From assembly GCF_001421785.1 (NCBI RefSeq), contig NZ_LMLB01000001.1, forward strand, positions 1,415,663-1,479,662: DNA of 64,000 nt, in the 5' to 3' direction. The stretch's first letter is position 1; each line of letters starts with the position of its first letter. This DNA is from Sphingomonas sp. Leaf33. GTDB taxonomy: Bacteria > Pseudomonadota > Alphaproteobacteria > Sphingomonadales > Sphingomonadaceae. Of the stretch, positions 33,669 through 41,424 are shown one piece after another. Below the pieces are notes generated by a model that was not told where the DNA came from, ran no database searches, and was given only the letters and a program-made list of their open reading frames with translations. Made by a program: the position numbers and the translations under genes.

Positions 33669-35606
33669 ATGCTGACATCCATCATCCTGGCCGCTGCCGT
33701 ACAGGCCGCGCCCGTCACACCGGCTGCGCAACCGACCGTCCAGCAGGCCTTTGATGCCGCCGCAGCGCTGCAGAAACAGGGCAAGTTCGCCGAAGCGGTC
33801 ACCGCGTGGGAGGCGCTGGAAAAACGTGTCTCTACCAACCGTCGCACGCTTGCGGTCATCGCCGCGCGCAAGGCCGTGCCGCTCTACAAGCTCGATCGCC
33901 GCGACGAAGCGACGGCGGCGGCGCGATTGGCGCTGGCCGGTTTGCCGGAAAGCGACACGACGCTGCGGCAGGATCGGTACGACACGCTCCTTCTCCTCGG
34001 TGTCGTGGCACGGGCGTCACTCGACTATGCCGGGGCGATGACGTTGTTTGCGGAGGCCGAACGCTTCGCCGAAGCGCCCGCGGAGAAGCTCGGCGCGCTG
34101 ATGGTCGAGGCCGAAACCGCTATTTTCGTCGCGCCTGAGACTGCCCGCGCCGCACTCGACCGCGCCGATGCGATCATGCTCACGCAAAAGGTCGCGCCGA
34201 ATGTGGCGGGCGATTTCCAGCGGATGCGCGGCCTGTTGCTGATGAATACCGGCGATATCGCAGGCGCGCGCAAGATGACGATGAAGGCGGTGCAGACGCT
34301 GGGCGGGCTGACGCTGAAGATCGACCAGCGCGACGTACAGTCGCGTTCGGACGCGGCGATCGCGGCGCTGCTGGCGGGCGACAAGGACGAGGCGCGCCGG
34401 TACATGGCGTTTACCGGTGCCGGGCGGCTGGGCGACAAGACGCTGACGCCGGGACTCGGCATCACGCCGCCCGACTGCGGTGGCGAAGCGGGGCTGAAAC
34501 CGACCGATGTCGCGGTCATACAGTTCACCATCGATCCCGACGGGTCGGTGACCGACAGCCAGCCCGTCTATGCCGCGGGCGGCGGCGCGGTTGCGCTGGA
34601 ATTCGCGCGCGCGGCGCGGCGCTGGTCGTGGAAGCCCGAGGACGTGGCGGCACTGCCGCCCTTCTATCGATACAATGTCCGCGTCGAGCTACGCTGTTCG
34701 ACGGCGTTCGAACGACCGTCGCTGCTCGCCGCGCTGGCGGGCGATCTGGCCGAATGGTTGAGCGGCAAGGGCGTCAGTATGCCCCTCGACGACACGCGGC
34801 CGAGCCCAGCCCAGATCGCAGCCTTGCGCGCCGCGCTGCCTGTGGCCGGTATCGAGAGCCTGCAGACGGTGCCGACGCTTTACCGGCTGATGGTCAGCCC
34901 GGCGATCGGGCGGGAGGAAACGCTGGACTATGGCCGCCGGGCACTGGCGGTCGTCGATCGGGCCGGCGCGCCCGTTCTCGCCCGACTGGCGATCGCGTTG
35001 CCCATGGCGAAGGCGGGAAGCGCGCAGGACTGGCGCTCGTCACCGGTGCGCGGACGCCTGGAGGCGATGCTGGCCGAGCCGGGTTATGCCGGCGACGCCC
35101 AGGCACGCGCAGCGCTGCGACTGGAACTCGCCGACACCTACAAGCCCGGTACGCCGCGCGCCGCGGATCTGCTGCGCGCCGTCGCCGACGATCCCGCACT
35201 TCCGGCAAAGGACCCGCTGAAGGTCGGCGCGCTCGTCCGTCTTGCCTCGGCGGAAAAGATCGCCGGACGCGCCGTCGAAGCGCGGTCGATGTTCGAACGG
35301 TCGGGGCTGGCGGCCAGCCAATGTGCGCTCGTCGACAAGGAGCCGAAGCTGCTGAGATTCAGCGGCGAGTTTCCGCAGGAAGCACGGCGCTGGGGGTTCG
35401 AAGGCTGGACGCAGGTCGAAACCGACATCGATGCCGAAGGCAAGGCGCTGAATACCCGCGTGGTCGCCGCCTATCCGCCGTTCGTGTTCAGCGATGGCGG
35501 ACGCGATCTGGTGAGAACGGCGCGCTTCTCCAAGACCTTCCGACCCGATGGAGGCCTGGGCTGCGGGGGGACATCGACGCGCGTGCGGTTCAATCTCGAA
35601 CAGTAA
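33669..35606 (+). CDS. Secreted TPR-like protein with two TonB C-terminal-like domains
   Basis: About 645 residues. A short hydrophobic N-terminus (MLTSIILAAAVQAAP) is a likely signal peptide. Residues 25-230 form helical TPR-like repeats (AAALQKQGKFAEAVTAWEAL, DYAGAMTLFAEAERF). Two separate segments resemble the TonB C-terminal fold: around 280-350 (IQFTIDPDGSVTDSQPVY) and at the end (VETDIDAEGKALNTRVVAAYPPFVF). A second helical stretch lies between them. GGGGAG stands upstream of ATG 33669. The role is unknown; energy-transducer-like proteins of this form are common in sphingomonads. Confidence 0.72.
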   Translation: MLTSIILAAAVQAAPVTPAAQPTVQQAFDAAAALQKQGKFAEAVTAWEALEKRVSTNRRTLAVIAARKAVPLYKLDRRDEATAAARLALAGLPESDTTLRQDRYDTLLLLGVVARASLDYAGAMTLFAEAERFAEAPAEKLGALMVEAETAIFVAPETARAALDRADAIMLTQKVAPNVAGDFQRMRGLLLMNTGDIAGARKMTMKAVQTLGGLTLKIDQRDVQSRSDAAIAALLAGDKDEARRYMAFTGAGRLGDKTLTPGLGITPPDCGGEAGLKPTDVAVIQFTIDPDGSVTDSQPVYAAGGGAVALEFARAARRWSWKPEDVAALPPFYRYNVRVELRCSTAFERPSLLAALAGDLAEWLSGKGVSMPLDDTRPSPAQIAALRAALPVAGIESLQTVPTLYRLMVSPAIGREETLDYGRRALAVVDRAGAPVLARLAIALPMAKAGSAQDWRSSPVRGRLEAMLAEPGYAGDAQARAALRLELADTYKPGTPRAADLLRAVADDPALPAKDPLKVGALVRLASAEKIAGRAVEARSMFERSGLAASQCALVDKEPKLLRFSGEFPQEARRWGFEGWTQVETDIDAEGKALNTRVVAAYPPFVFSDGGRDLVRTARFSKTFRPDGGLGCGGTSTRVRFNLEQ

Positions 35607-35649
35607 CGCCGCGCCTTGCGTCGCCCGGCGTCGGCCCTATGTCGGGGCG

Positions 35650-36186
35650 ATGCCGCGGCCGACACGTTCAGACAATTGGGGTTTCCCGCGCTGGGGCAGC
35701 TATGGCGCGTCGCGTGAGGCGACGACCGTACGCATCTGTGATCGGCATGGCTGCGAGGAGCCGGGCAAATGTCCCGCGCCCAAGGCGCCGAACAGCCCGG
35801 ACCGCTGGTATTTCTGCCAGGTGCACGCAGCGGAGTACAACAAGGGCTGGGATTATTTCGCCGGCCTGTCCGCAGAGGAAGCCGCGGAGCGCGAGGCGAA
35901 CGAGCGACGCGATGCCGGCGGTTTCTCGCAGTCGAAGCATAACAGCTGGGCGGGGCCGGGCGACGGCACGCGCTCGCGCGACGAGATGCGGGCGCTCGAC
36001 GTGCTGGAGCTGGAGCCCGACGCCGATTTCGACACCGTGCGCATCGCATGGCGGCGGCTGGCGAAGGAAAGTCACCCGGATGTGAAGCCGGGCGACGCCG
36101 ATGCGGCGACGAAGTTCCAGGCCATCCAGACCGCGTACGAGGTTTTGCGCGCGGCCGAGGAACGGCGGCAGTGGAAGCCGGCGTGA
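35650..36186 (+). CDS. J-domain (DnaJ-like) protein
   Basis: 178 residues. The J-domain is at the C-terminus (residues 115-175) with HPD in AKESHPDVKPG. The N-terminal part holds clustered Cys/His (ICDRHGCEEPGKCPAP and WYFCQVHAAEYN) that could bind zinc. It would work as a DnaK co-chaperone with an unusual domain order. The stop overlaps the next GTG, so it is coupled to a 2Fe-2S protein gene. Confidence 0.85.
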   Translation: MPRPTRSDNWGFPRWGSYGASREATTVRICDRHGCEEPGKCPAPKAPNSPDRWYFCQVHAAEYNKGWDYFAGLSAEEAAEREANERRDAGGFSQSKHNSWAGPGDGTRSRDEMRALDVLELEPDADFDTVRIAWRRLAKESHPDVKPGDADAATKFQAIQTAYEVLRAAEERRQWKPA

Positions 36187-36479
36187 TCCGTCGCCTGCCG
36201 TCGGGCTGGGAAGACGCGATCGTCGTGTGCGGAAAATGCTCGAAGAAGCTGGGTGGTGGTTTCGGCGCGAAGGGCCGGCAGTCGCTCGTCAAGGCACTGC
36301 GCAAGCGGCTCGGGCTGGGCAAGGGCCGCAAGGCAAGGGTCGGGATCGTCGAGACGAAATGCCTGGGTGTATGCCCCAAGCGCGCGGTGGTCGTCGGGCG
36401 GGCCGGCGGTTGGCTGGTCGTGCCCGAGGGGACCGACGTCGATCAGGTGGCGGCGGAACTGGGGCTGAGGGATAGGTAG
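36183..36479 (+). CDS. Thioredoxin-like 2Fe-2S ferredoxin-domain protein
   Basis: 98 residues, basic. Four Cys are seen as VVCGKCSKKLG and ETKCLGVCPKRAV, and the end fold (WLVVPEGTDVDQVAAEL) fits the thioredoxin-like 2Fe-2S family. The first pair is spaced by two residues, closer than usual, so cluster binding is not certain. The start is GTG 36183 inside the J-domain gene stop. Confidence 0.78.
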   Translation: MIRRLPSGWEDAIVVCGKCSKKLGGGFGAKGRQSLVKALRKRLGLGKGRKARVGIVETKCLGVCPKRAVVVGRAGGWLVVPEGTDVDQVAAELGLRDR

Positions 36480-36491
36480 CGATGAGCCTAC

Positions 36492-36594
36492 CAACCGTTC
36501 GTGCTGCACTGGTCGACGCACCGCTCTCTGATCCGCGAGCGATAGGCGTGCCGCAAGAAGACGGGTACTTCGACAAGCTCAGCACGAACGGTTA
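36492..36594. repeat. Dispersed palindromic repeat, paired inverted units
   Basis: CCAACCGTTCGTGCTG and CAGCACGAACGGTT mark the inverted ends; CTTCGACAAGCTCAGCACGA is the right unit. The spacer contains CCGCGAGCGATAGGCGTGCC, related to the spacers of the copies at 1976 and 42731. It lies between the 2Fe-2S gene and sufE. Confidence 0.8.
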
Positions 36595-36657
36595 GGGGCG
36601 CGATTTGAACTCGGGCGGGATGCGCGTGAGCCCGAAGACTGCTCTCGATCTCTCAGG

Positions 36658-37062
36658 TCAAGCGTAGCGCTGCGCCGTCTCACGGATCAGGGCGATCATG
36701 TTTGGGATGCCCTGCGTCCGGTTTGAGCTCAGCTGCTTCTTGAGGTCGAACGGCGCCAGCGCGCCCTCGATGTCGGCCGCCAGGATCTCGGCCGGCGCGC
36801 GATCCTGCACGGTCAGCAGTACCAGCGCGATGATCCCCTTGGTGATCGCGGCGTTGCTGTCGGCCAGGAAGTGCAGGGTGCCATCGTCGCGGACGGTGGG
36901 ATAGACCCAGACCGAGGCAGAGCATCCGCGCACCAACGTCGCATCGGTCTTCAGCGCGCCGGGCATCGGTTCCAGGTCGCGGCCGAGGTCGATCAGCAGG
37001 CGGTAGCGATCGTCGGCATCGAGGAAGCCGTATTCGTCGGTCAGGTCGGCGAGGGTGGTCAT
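36658..37062 (-). CDS. sufE: SufE family sulfur acceptor protein
   Basis: 134 residues. The active Cys lies in VRGCSASVWVY, and the flanking motifs LTDEYGFLDADDRYRLLIDLG and GIPNMIALIRE fit SufE. It takes sulfur from a cysteine desulfurase for Fe-S cluster building and may partner the enzymes encoded at 15.5-17.7 kb. Confidence 0.92.
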   Translation of the reverse strand: MTTLADLTDEYGFLDADDRYRLLIDLGRDLEPMPGALKTDATLVRGCSASVWVYPTVRDDGTLHFLADSNAAITKGIIALVLLTVQDRAPAEILAADIEGALAPFDLKKQLSSNRTQGIPNMIALIRETAQRYA

Positions 37063-37076
37063 CCCTCGCCCGTAGG

Positions 37077-37342
37077 GTCCGGACCCATATACGGCAATGG
37101 TAGTGACGGAGTCGATTTTGGTTCAGGGCTAGAAGCGAGGCGTGGAGCGATGCTCATGCATCGTGACCGACGAGCGCCGCCGCCCTGGGGCAAAATCGAC
37201 CCGCCGCCGAAGCGGTTGCCCTGTCCCGCCCGCCGGTCTGCGTCGCGAGCCTTGCAGGTAGCGCCGCTACCTGCTGCACCCCGCTCCTTGCCGGACGAAC
37301 ACGGCAGGGCAATCACGACCTTTACCGTTTATGGGACCGGAC
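37077..37342. repeat. Intergenic element of nested inverted repeats
   Basis: The outer ends GTCCGGACCCATATACGG (37077-37094) and CCGTTTATGGGACCGGAC (37325-37342) are inverted copies with two mismatches. Inside, GTCGATTTTGGTTCAGGGC (37111-37129) pairs with GCCCTGGGGCAAAATCGAC (37182-37200), and TTGCCCTG with CAGGGCAA further in. CAGGTAGC-GCC-GCTACCTG is a perfect hairpin. No protein is seen. It lies between sufE and the end of the Psp operon. Confidence 0.7.
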
Positions 37343-37359
37343 TCTAACCGCACCCCACC

Positions 37360-37602
37360 TTACAGGTCCACCCCGGCGGCGATCGCTTCCAGCTTGCGGA
37401 TGCGTTCCTTCAGGTCCGCCATCTCGATGCGGGCGCCGGCACTGGGGACGCTGGGGGCGTCGTCCAGGTCGCGGCGATTGGTCATTTCCTGGGCCTTCAG
37501 CGCCAGCCAGCCACGCCAGCCGCTAAGGGCCGCCATCGTGACCATGCCGAGGCCGACGAGGCCGGCCGACGCGAGGGTGAGGTAGTAATTGGGGTCGGTC
37601 AT
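37360..37602 (-). CDS. Small membrane protein with coiled-coil tail, last gene of the Psp cluster
   Basis: 80 residues. One hydrophobic stretch (YLTLASAGLVGLGMVTMAAL) is followed by a charged part and a C-terminal coiled coil, MADLKERIRKLEAIAAG, related to the LxxRIxVLERI motif of the other small proteins in this cluster. It is the shortest and most diverged of the set. Function is unknown; a Psp role is inferred from position and motif. Confidence 0.75.
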   Translation of the reverse strand: MTDPNYYLTLASAGLVGLGMVTMAALSGWRGWLALKAQEMTNRRDLDDAPSVPSAGARIEMADLKERIRKLEAIAAGVDL

Positions 37603-37629
37603 CGTACCATACTCCCTGGGATTGGTGGT

Positions 37630-37902
37630 TCAGGCGCGGGGGCCGCGCAGTTTTTCGATCTCGCGGTCGAGGGCCAGGCTGCCTTCGGTGTCGGTCACGA
37701 CGCGCTCCAGTACCTGGATGCGTTCGCGCAGGTCGGCGATCTCGCCCTTCAGGCGATGGTTCTCGGCGCTGACGGCGGCATCGTCGCGGACGCTGTATTC
37801 CTCGCCGCGGTGATTGCGGCGAATGCCCATCTTTGCCTTGATGATGCTGCTGAACATCACGATCGCGACGATCATCACCACCATGAATTGGCCACCGGAC
37901 AT
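37630..37902 (-). CDS. Small PspB-like protein, paralogue in the Psp cluster
   Basis: 90 residues. An N-terminal membrane helix (FMVVMIVAIVMFSSII) is followed by a basic patch (KAKMGIRRNHRG) and a coiled coil (AENHRLKGEIADLRERIQVLERVVTD) ending in REIEKLRG. The plan (membrane helix, basic turn, leucine-rich helix) is that of PspB. Not recognised as a named gene. Confidence 0.78.
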   Translation of the reverse strand: MSGGQFMVVMIVAIVMFSSIIKAKMGIRRNHRGEEYSVRDDAAVSAENHRLKGEIADLRERIQVLERVVTDTEGSLALDREIEKLRGPRA

Positions 37903-37944
37903 GCTCGTAACTCCCTCTTGTCGTTCTGGTCTTGTGTAGCCGGG

Positions 37945-38064
37945 TTATTCGGCGGGTTGGAGGGTCGCTTCGCGGGCCTCGCGGCGGCGGGGGCGGTCGA
38001 CCCGCTCGGTCAGAAAGCAGCCGACTCCGGCCACCGCCGCCATGACGATGCAAAATACCAGCAT
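37945..38064 (-). CDS. 39-residue single-helix membrane protein in the Psp cluster
   Basis: The short frame runs ATG at 38064 to TAA at 37945 and reads MLVFCIVMAAVAGVGCFLTE, then a basic and acidic tail RVDRPRRREAREATLQPAE. AAGGA lies nine bases upstream. It sits in line with its neighbours on the same strand and would otherwise leave a 220-base gap. Its size means it would be missed by usual gene calling. Evidence is frame, RBS and helix only. Confidence 0.55.
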   Translation of the reverse strand: MLVFCIVMAAVAGVGCFLTERVDRPRRREAREATLQPAE

Positions 38065-38123
38065 TTCGTGTGATCCTTGTCAGGTCGGTCGGGCGGAAAT
38101 GTGCCGCCCACACCCCTCGTAAT

Positions 38124-38408
38124 TCAGTTCAGCGGTGCGCCCGGTCGGTCGTCGCGCAACCGTTCGATCTCGTCGGAGATAGCCACGCCGCGATCGGTCG
38201 CGATCCGCTCCAGCACCCGCACCCGCTGTTCCAGCCGTTCGGTGTGAGCGGCATACTGCGCCGCCTTTTCCGCGGTCTGGGCGTTCAGCGCCTGGGCCAT
38301 CACTTCCTTGTGGCGGAGCCAGCGCTTGAACATCTCGCTGCCGATCCCGAGGATGACCGGCAGGCCGACCACCACGAAGCAGATCATGAAGATGGTGAAG
38401 CCGTTCAT
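38124..38408 (-). CDS. Small PspB-like protein, paralogue in the Psp cluster
   Basis: 94 residues. The helix FTIFMICFVVVGLPVILGIG is followed by a basic segment (KRWLRHKEVM) and a coiled coil with LEQRVRVLERIATDRG and DEIERLRDD. The motif is nearly the same as that of the 97-residue neighbour upstream, so the two are probably a tandem duplication. Function in Psp signalling is inferred. Confidence 0.8.
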   Translation of the reverse strand: MNGFTIFMICFVVVGLPVILGIGSEMFKRWLRHKEVMAQALNAQTAEKAAQYAAHTERLEQRVRVLERIATDRGVAISDEIERLRDDRPGAPLN

Positions 38409-38420
38409 CGTCTCGTTTCC

Positions 38421-38714
38421 TTAGCGCAGCGCGTCGATTTCGCCGGCGGTGCGGACGGCGGGATCGGTGGCGATGCGTTCCAGCACCGCGATCCGCTCCT
38501 CCAGCCGGCCGACCTTGCCGTGCAGCGCGGCGTTCTCGGTCGTGAGCAGTTCGATCTTGCGACCGTCGGCAATCGCCTTCTTGCTCTCGCCGGTGCCGCC
38601 CCAGTCATCGGTCGGCTCGAAGCCGTGGCGCGCGCGGATCCAGTTGTTCAGCACCCAGCCGCCGGTGGTGATCGCGATGATCGCGATGACGAAGGCAGGT
38701 CCACCCCATTCCAT
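38421..38714 (-). CDS. Small PspB-like protein, paralogue in the Psp cluster
   Basis: 97 residues. The hydrophobic start FVIAIIAITTGGWVLNNWI leads to a polar linker (EPTDDWGGTGESKK) and a coiled coil with LEERIAVLERIATDPAV and GEIDALR. It follows pspC by 27 bases and precedes the 94-residue paralogue by 12. Not named in the classical Psp set. Confidence 0.8.
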   Translation of the reverse strand: MEWGGPAFVIAIIAITTGGWVLNNWIRARHGFEPTDDWGGTGESKKAIADGRKIELLTTENAALHGKVGRLEERIAVLERIATDPAVRTAGEIDALR

Positions 38715-38741
38715 GTCGGCTCTCCCGTTTGAGGCCTGCGC

Positions 38742-39116
38742 TTAGCGCAGCGCCTCGATCTCTTCGGCCAGGCGCGTGTTGCGGCTGGTATAGTGCGTCT
38801 CGATGTCGGCCAGGCGACGGTCGAGCTCACGGAACTTGCTGCGGACCTCGGCGGTCGACCGCTTGGGGTTCGAGCGCACACCCTGCCAGAACTTCTCCTG
38901 GTCCGGCGTCTCGTACAGGTCGTAGGGCTTCTTCGGCGCCAGCCAGCCGGCGGCGACGTAGCCGACCAGCGCGATACCGTTGCTGACGACGGTCAGCAGG
39001 ACCATGCCGACCCGGACCAGGGTCACGTCGATCCCGGTATAGTCCGAGATGCCGGCGCAGACGCCCATCCACTTGCCGTTGGGCTTGTCGGTGTAGAATT
39101 TCGTGCGGGCAGCCAT
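38742..39116 (-). CDS. pspC: Phage shock protein C
   Basis: 124 residues. The PspC domain covers residues 1-65 (KFYTDKPNGKWMGVCAGISD, then GIDVTLVRVGMVLLTVV and a membrane segment). It senses membrane stress together with PspB. Unusually, the C-terminal 60 residues form a charged helix ending LDRRLADIE...LAEEIEALR, echoing the coiled-coil motif of the small neighbours. Confidence 0.93.
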   Translation of the reverse strand: MAARTKFYTDKPNGKWMGVCAGISDYTGIDVTLVRVGMVLLTVVSNGIALVGYVAAGWLAPKKPYDLYETPDQEKFWQGVRSNPKRSTAEVRSKFRELDRRLADIETHYTSRNTRLAEEIEALR

Positions 39117-39119
39117 GTC

Positions 39120-39413
39120 TCAGTTCCTCCGCGAAAAATCATAGTCTTTCGCCGTGCTCAGGCTGGGCGACGCATCGGGCGTCGGAGCCGAGAGCTGGCG
39201 GAAATCGGGGTTGTCGGCGGCGACGATGCGTTCCACCGTCTGCACCCGGTCCTCGAGACGGCGGGCGAAGTGATAGAGCTCGTCGAGCAGCTTCTCGTCC
39301 TCGTCGGTGATCCGCGGCGCCTGCTTCCACTTGGTGACATAGTGAAAGATGAGCCAGGGCAGGCCGATGAAGATGCACGTGATCGCGATCAGCGGGACAA
39401 AGATCTCTTCCAT
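39120..39413 (-). CDS. pspB: Phage shock protein B
   Basis: 97 residues. One N-terminal membrane helix (FVPLIAITCIFIGLPWLIF), then HYVTKWKQ and a coiled coil with LYHFARRLEDRVQTVERIV. It is the usual PspB layout with a longer, disordered end. It lies four bases after pspA and three bases before pspC. Confidence 0.9.
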   Translation of the reverse strand: MEEIFVPLIAITCIFIGLPWLIFHYVTKWKQAPRITDEDEKLLDELYHFARRLEDRVQTVERIVAADNPDFRQLSAPTPDASPSLSTAKDYDFSRRN

Positions 39414-39417
39414 CGCC

Positions 39418-40083
39418 TCAGCCCTCCTTGTTCAGGCGCGCCTTCAGCGCGGCGAGTTCGGCGTCGACCTTGTCGCTGGAGCGCAGGTCGGCGAATTCGT
39501 CCTCCAGCGTGCGGATCGCACCCAGGCCGGCGGCATCCGCGCGACCCTCGGCTTCGTCCACCCGGCGTTCCATGATGTCGAACCGCGAAAAGGCTTCCGC
39601 CGTCTTCGGCCCGGCATACATGTCGCGCAGGCGGAAGCGGTTGTTGGCGCTTTCCAGCCGCGTCTCGACCGAATTCTGGCGGGCGCGGGCCTCGCTCAGC
39701 TTCTTCTGGAGCTTGGCGATATCGATTTCGTAGGCACGCAGCGCGTCGTCGAGCACCGAGATCTCGGCGTTCAGCTGGTCGCACATGTCGCCGGCCTTTT
39801 GCCGTTCGAGCAGTGCCGCCTTGGCCAGGTCCTCGCGGTCCTTCGACAGCGCCAGCTCGGCCTTTTCGGTCCAGCTCGCCTGCAGCCCTTCGAGCTTGAT
39901 GATGTGGCGGCGCATTTCCTTCTGGTCGGCGATGGTGCGAGCCGCGGATGCGCGAACCTCGACCAGCGTGTCCTCCATCTCGGAGATGATCATGCGGACC
40001 ATCTTCGCGGGGTCTTCCGCCTTGTCGAGCAGGTCGGTCACGTTGGCGGCGATGATGTCGCGGGTTCGGGAGAAGATACCCAT
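39418..40083 (-). CDS. pspA: Phage shock protein A
   Basis: 221 residues, almost all helix, in the ESCRT-III-like PspA/IM30 fold. The start MGIFSRTRDIIAANVTDLLDKAEDP is the amphipathic membrane-binding helix and PAKMVRMIISEMEDTL is a family marker. PspA binds damaged inner membrane and, when free, inhibits PspF. It is the first gene after the sigma-54 promoter at 40189-40205. Confidence 0.95.
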   Translation of the reverse strand: MGIFSRTRDIIAANVTDLLDKAEDPAKMVRMIISEMEDTLVEVRASAARTIADQKEMRRHIIKLEGLQASWTEKAELALSKDREDLAKAALLERQKAGDMCDQLNAEISVLDDALRAYEIDIAKLQKKLSEARARQNSVETRLESANNRFRLRDMYAGPKTAEAFSRFDIMERRVDEAEGRADAAGLGAIRTLEDEFADLRSSDKVDAELAALKARLNKEG

Positions 40084-40188
40084 CGAAAACTCCTACACTC
40101 ACTTCGCATGTCTCGCCGGGGTGGGGCGAGGGATCCCACCCCGGCTCGCCTGGTGCAGGACCCTGTCCCAGACGGTTGCAAACAGCTT

Positions 40189-40205
40189 TGCAGGGCGCGT
40201 GCCAA
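40189..40205 (-). promoter_or_regulatory. Sigma-54 promoter of the psp operon
   Basis: On the minus strand TTGGCACG-CGCC-CTGCA gives the -24 GG and -12 GC with exactly ten bases between, as sigma-54 requires. It lies about 105 bases before the pspA start, and the sigma-54 activator gene pspF is divergent next to it. Confidence 0.85.
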
Positions 40206-40303
40206 TTTCAGGAATGGCGCTTTTCCGCGGCTTCTTGCCGATCGTTACGCAGATGTGATTTCGGGGCTTGCTAACAGTTGGTGGAATGCGCCATGCCTCG
40301 GCA

Positions 40304-41338
40304 ATGGCCATCGAACGCACCACCCAGGTCGTCGGACAATCGAGCGCTTTCCTCGATTCACTGGAGCGCGCAAGCCGGGCGGCGGCACTCGATCGCCCGG
40401 TGCTGGTGATCGGCGAGCGAGGGACGGGCAAGGAACTGGTCGCCGAACGCCTCCACCGCCTGTCGCCGCGGTGGGACCAGCCGCTGGTCGTGATGAACTG
40501 CGCCGCGTTGCCCGAAACGCTGATCGAGGCCGAGCTGTTCGGGCACGAGGCGGGCGCCTTCACCGGCGCGACCAAAACTCGCGCCGGGCGGTTCGAGGAG
40601 GCGGACGGCGGCACGCTGTTCCTCGACGAACTGGGCACGCTCAGCATGGCGGCGCAGGACCGGTTGCTGCGCGCGGTCGAATATGGCGAGATCACGCGGA
40701 TCGGTGCTTCGCGGCCCTTGCGCGTCGATGTGCGGATCGTCGCGGCGACGAACGAGCATCTGCCGGATCGGGTGGACAAGGGCACGTTCCGCGCCGACCT
40801 GCTCGACCGGCTGAGCTTCGAGGTCATCACGTTGCCGCCACTCCGCGCGCGGTCGGGCGACATCATGGTGCTGGCCGACTTCTTCGGGCGCCGGATGTCG
40901 TCGGAGATCGGTCGCGATCGCTTCGCAGGCTTCGGCGCACACGCGACCGATCAGCTTGCCAACCATCGCTGGCCGGGCAACGTCCGCGAGCTGCGCAACG
41001 TCGTCGAACGTGCCGTCTATCGCTGGGATCGCCCCGGGCCGATCGACGAGATCGAGATCGACCCGTTCGCTTCCCCGCACCGGCCCGGCGCGCCGCGAGC
41101 GAAGCCGGCCGAGACGCCGCAGCCGGGGTCGAACGTGCCGACCGACGAGCCTGTGGTGGCGTGCGAAGAAGGCCCGTCCGACTTCAAGGCGCGCGTCGCC
41201 CGGTTCGAGCGCGAGCTGCTGACGAAGTGCCTCGCCGAGCATCGCTACAACCAGCGCCATGCCGCCGCGGCACTGGGGCTCAGCTACGACCAGTTGCGCC
41301 ACGCGCTGCGGCGACATGGGTTGCTCGGCGCCGGTTGA
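40304..41338 (+). CDS. pspF: Sigma-54-dependent activator of the psp operon
   Basis: 344 residues. An AAA+ domain without receiver: Walker A GERGTGKE, the sigma-54 contact loop GAFTGA, Walker B GGTLFLDEL, and the NHRWPGNVRELRN signature. The C-terminus is a Fis-type HTH (YNQRHAAAALGLSYDQLRHAL). The absent N-terminal domain is typical of PspF, which is held in check by PspA. I chose ATG 40304 (MAIERTTQVVG) because PspF proteins start that way; ATG 40286 is an alternative. Confidence 0.93.
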   Translation: MAIERTTQVVGQSSAFLDSLERASRAAALDRPVLVIGERGTGKELVAERLHRLSPRWDQPLVVMNCAALPETLIEAELFGHEAGAFTGATKTRAGRFEEADGGTLFLDELGTLSMAAQDRLLRAVEYGEITRIGASRPLRVDVRIVAATNEHLPDRVDKGTFRADLLDRLSFEVITLPPLRARSGDIMVLADFFGRRMSSEIGRDRFAGFGAHATDQLANHRWPGNVRELRNVVERAVYRWDRPGPIDEIEIDPFASPHRPGAPRAKPAETPQPGSNVPTDEPVVACEEGPSDFKARVARFERELLTKCLAEHRYNQRHAAAALGLSYDQLRHALRRHGLLGAG

Positions 41339-41424
41339 TTATCCATATCGCTACCGTAACGACCGCGGACCCGGACGGGCGCCCGCGCGTTGCTGCGACG
41401 ACATTCCTGAGATGGAGACGACCG

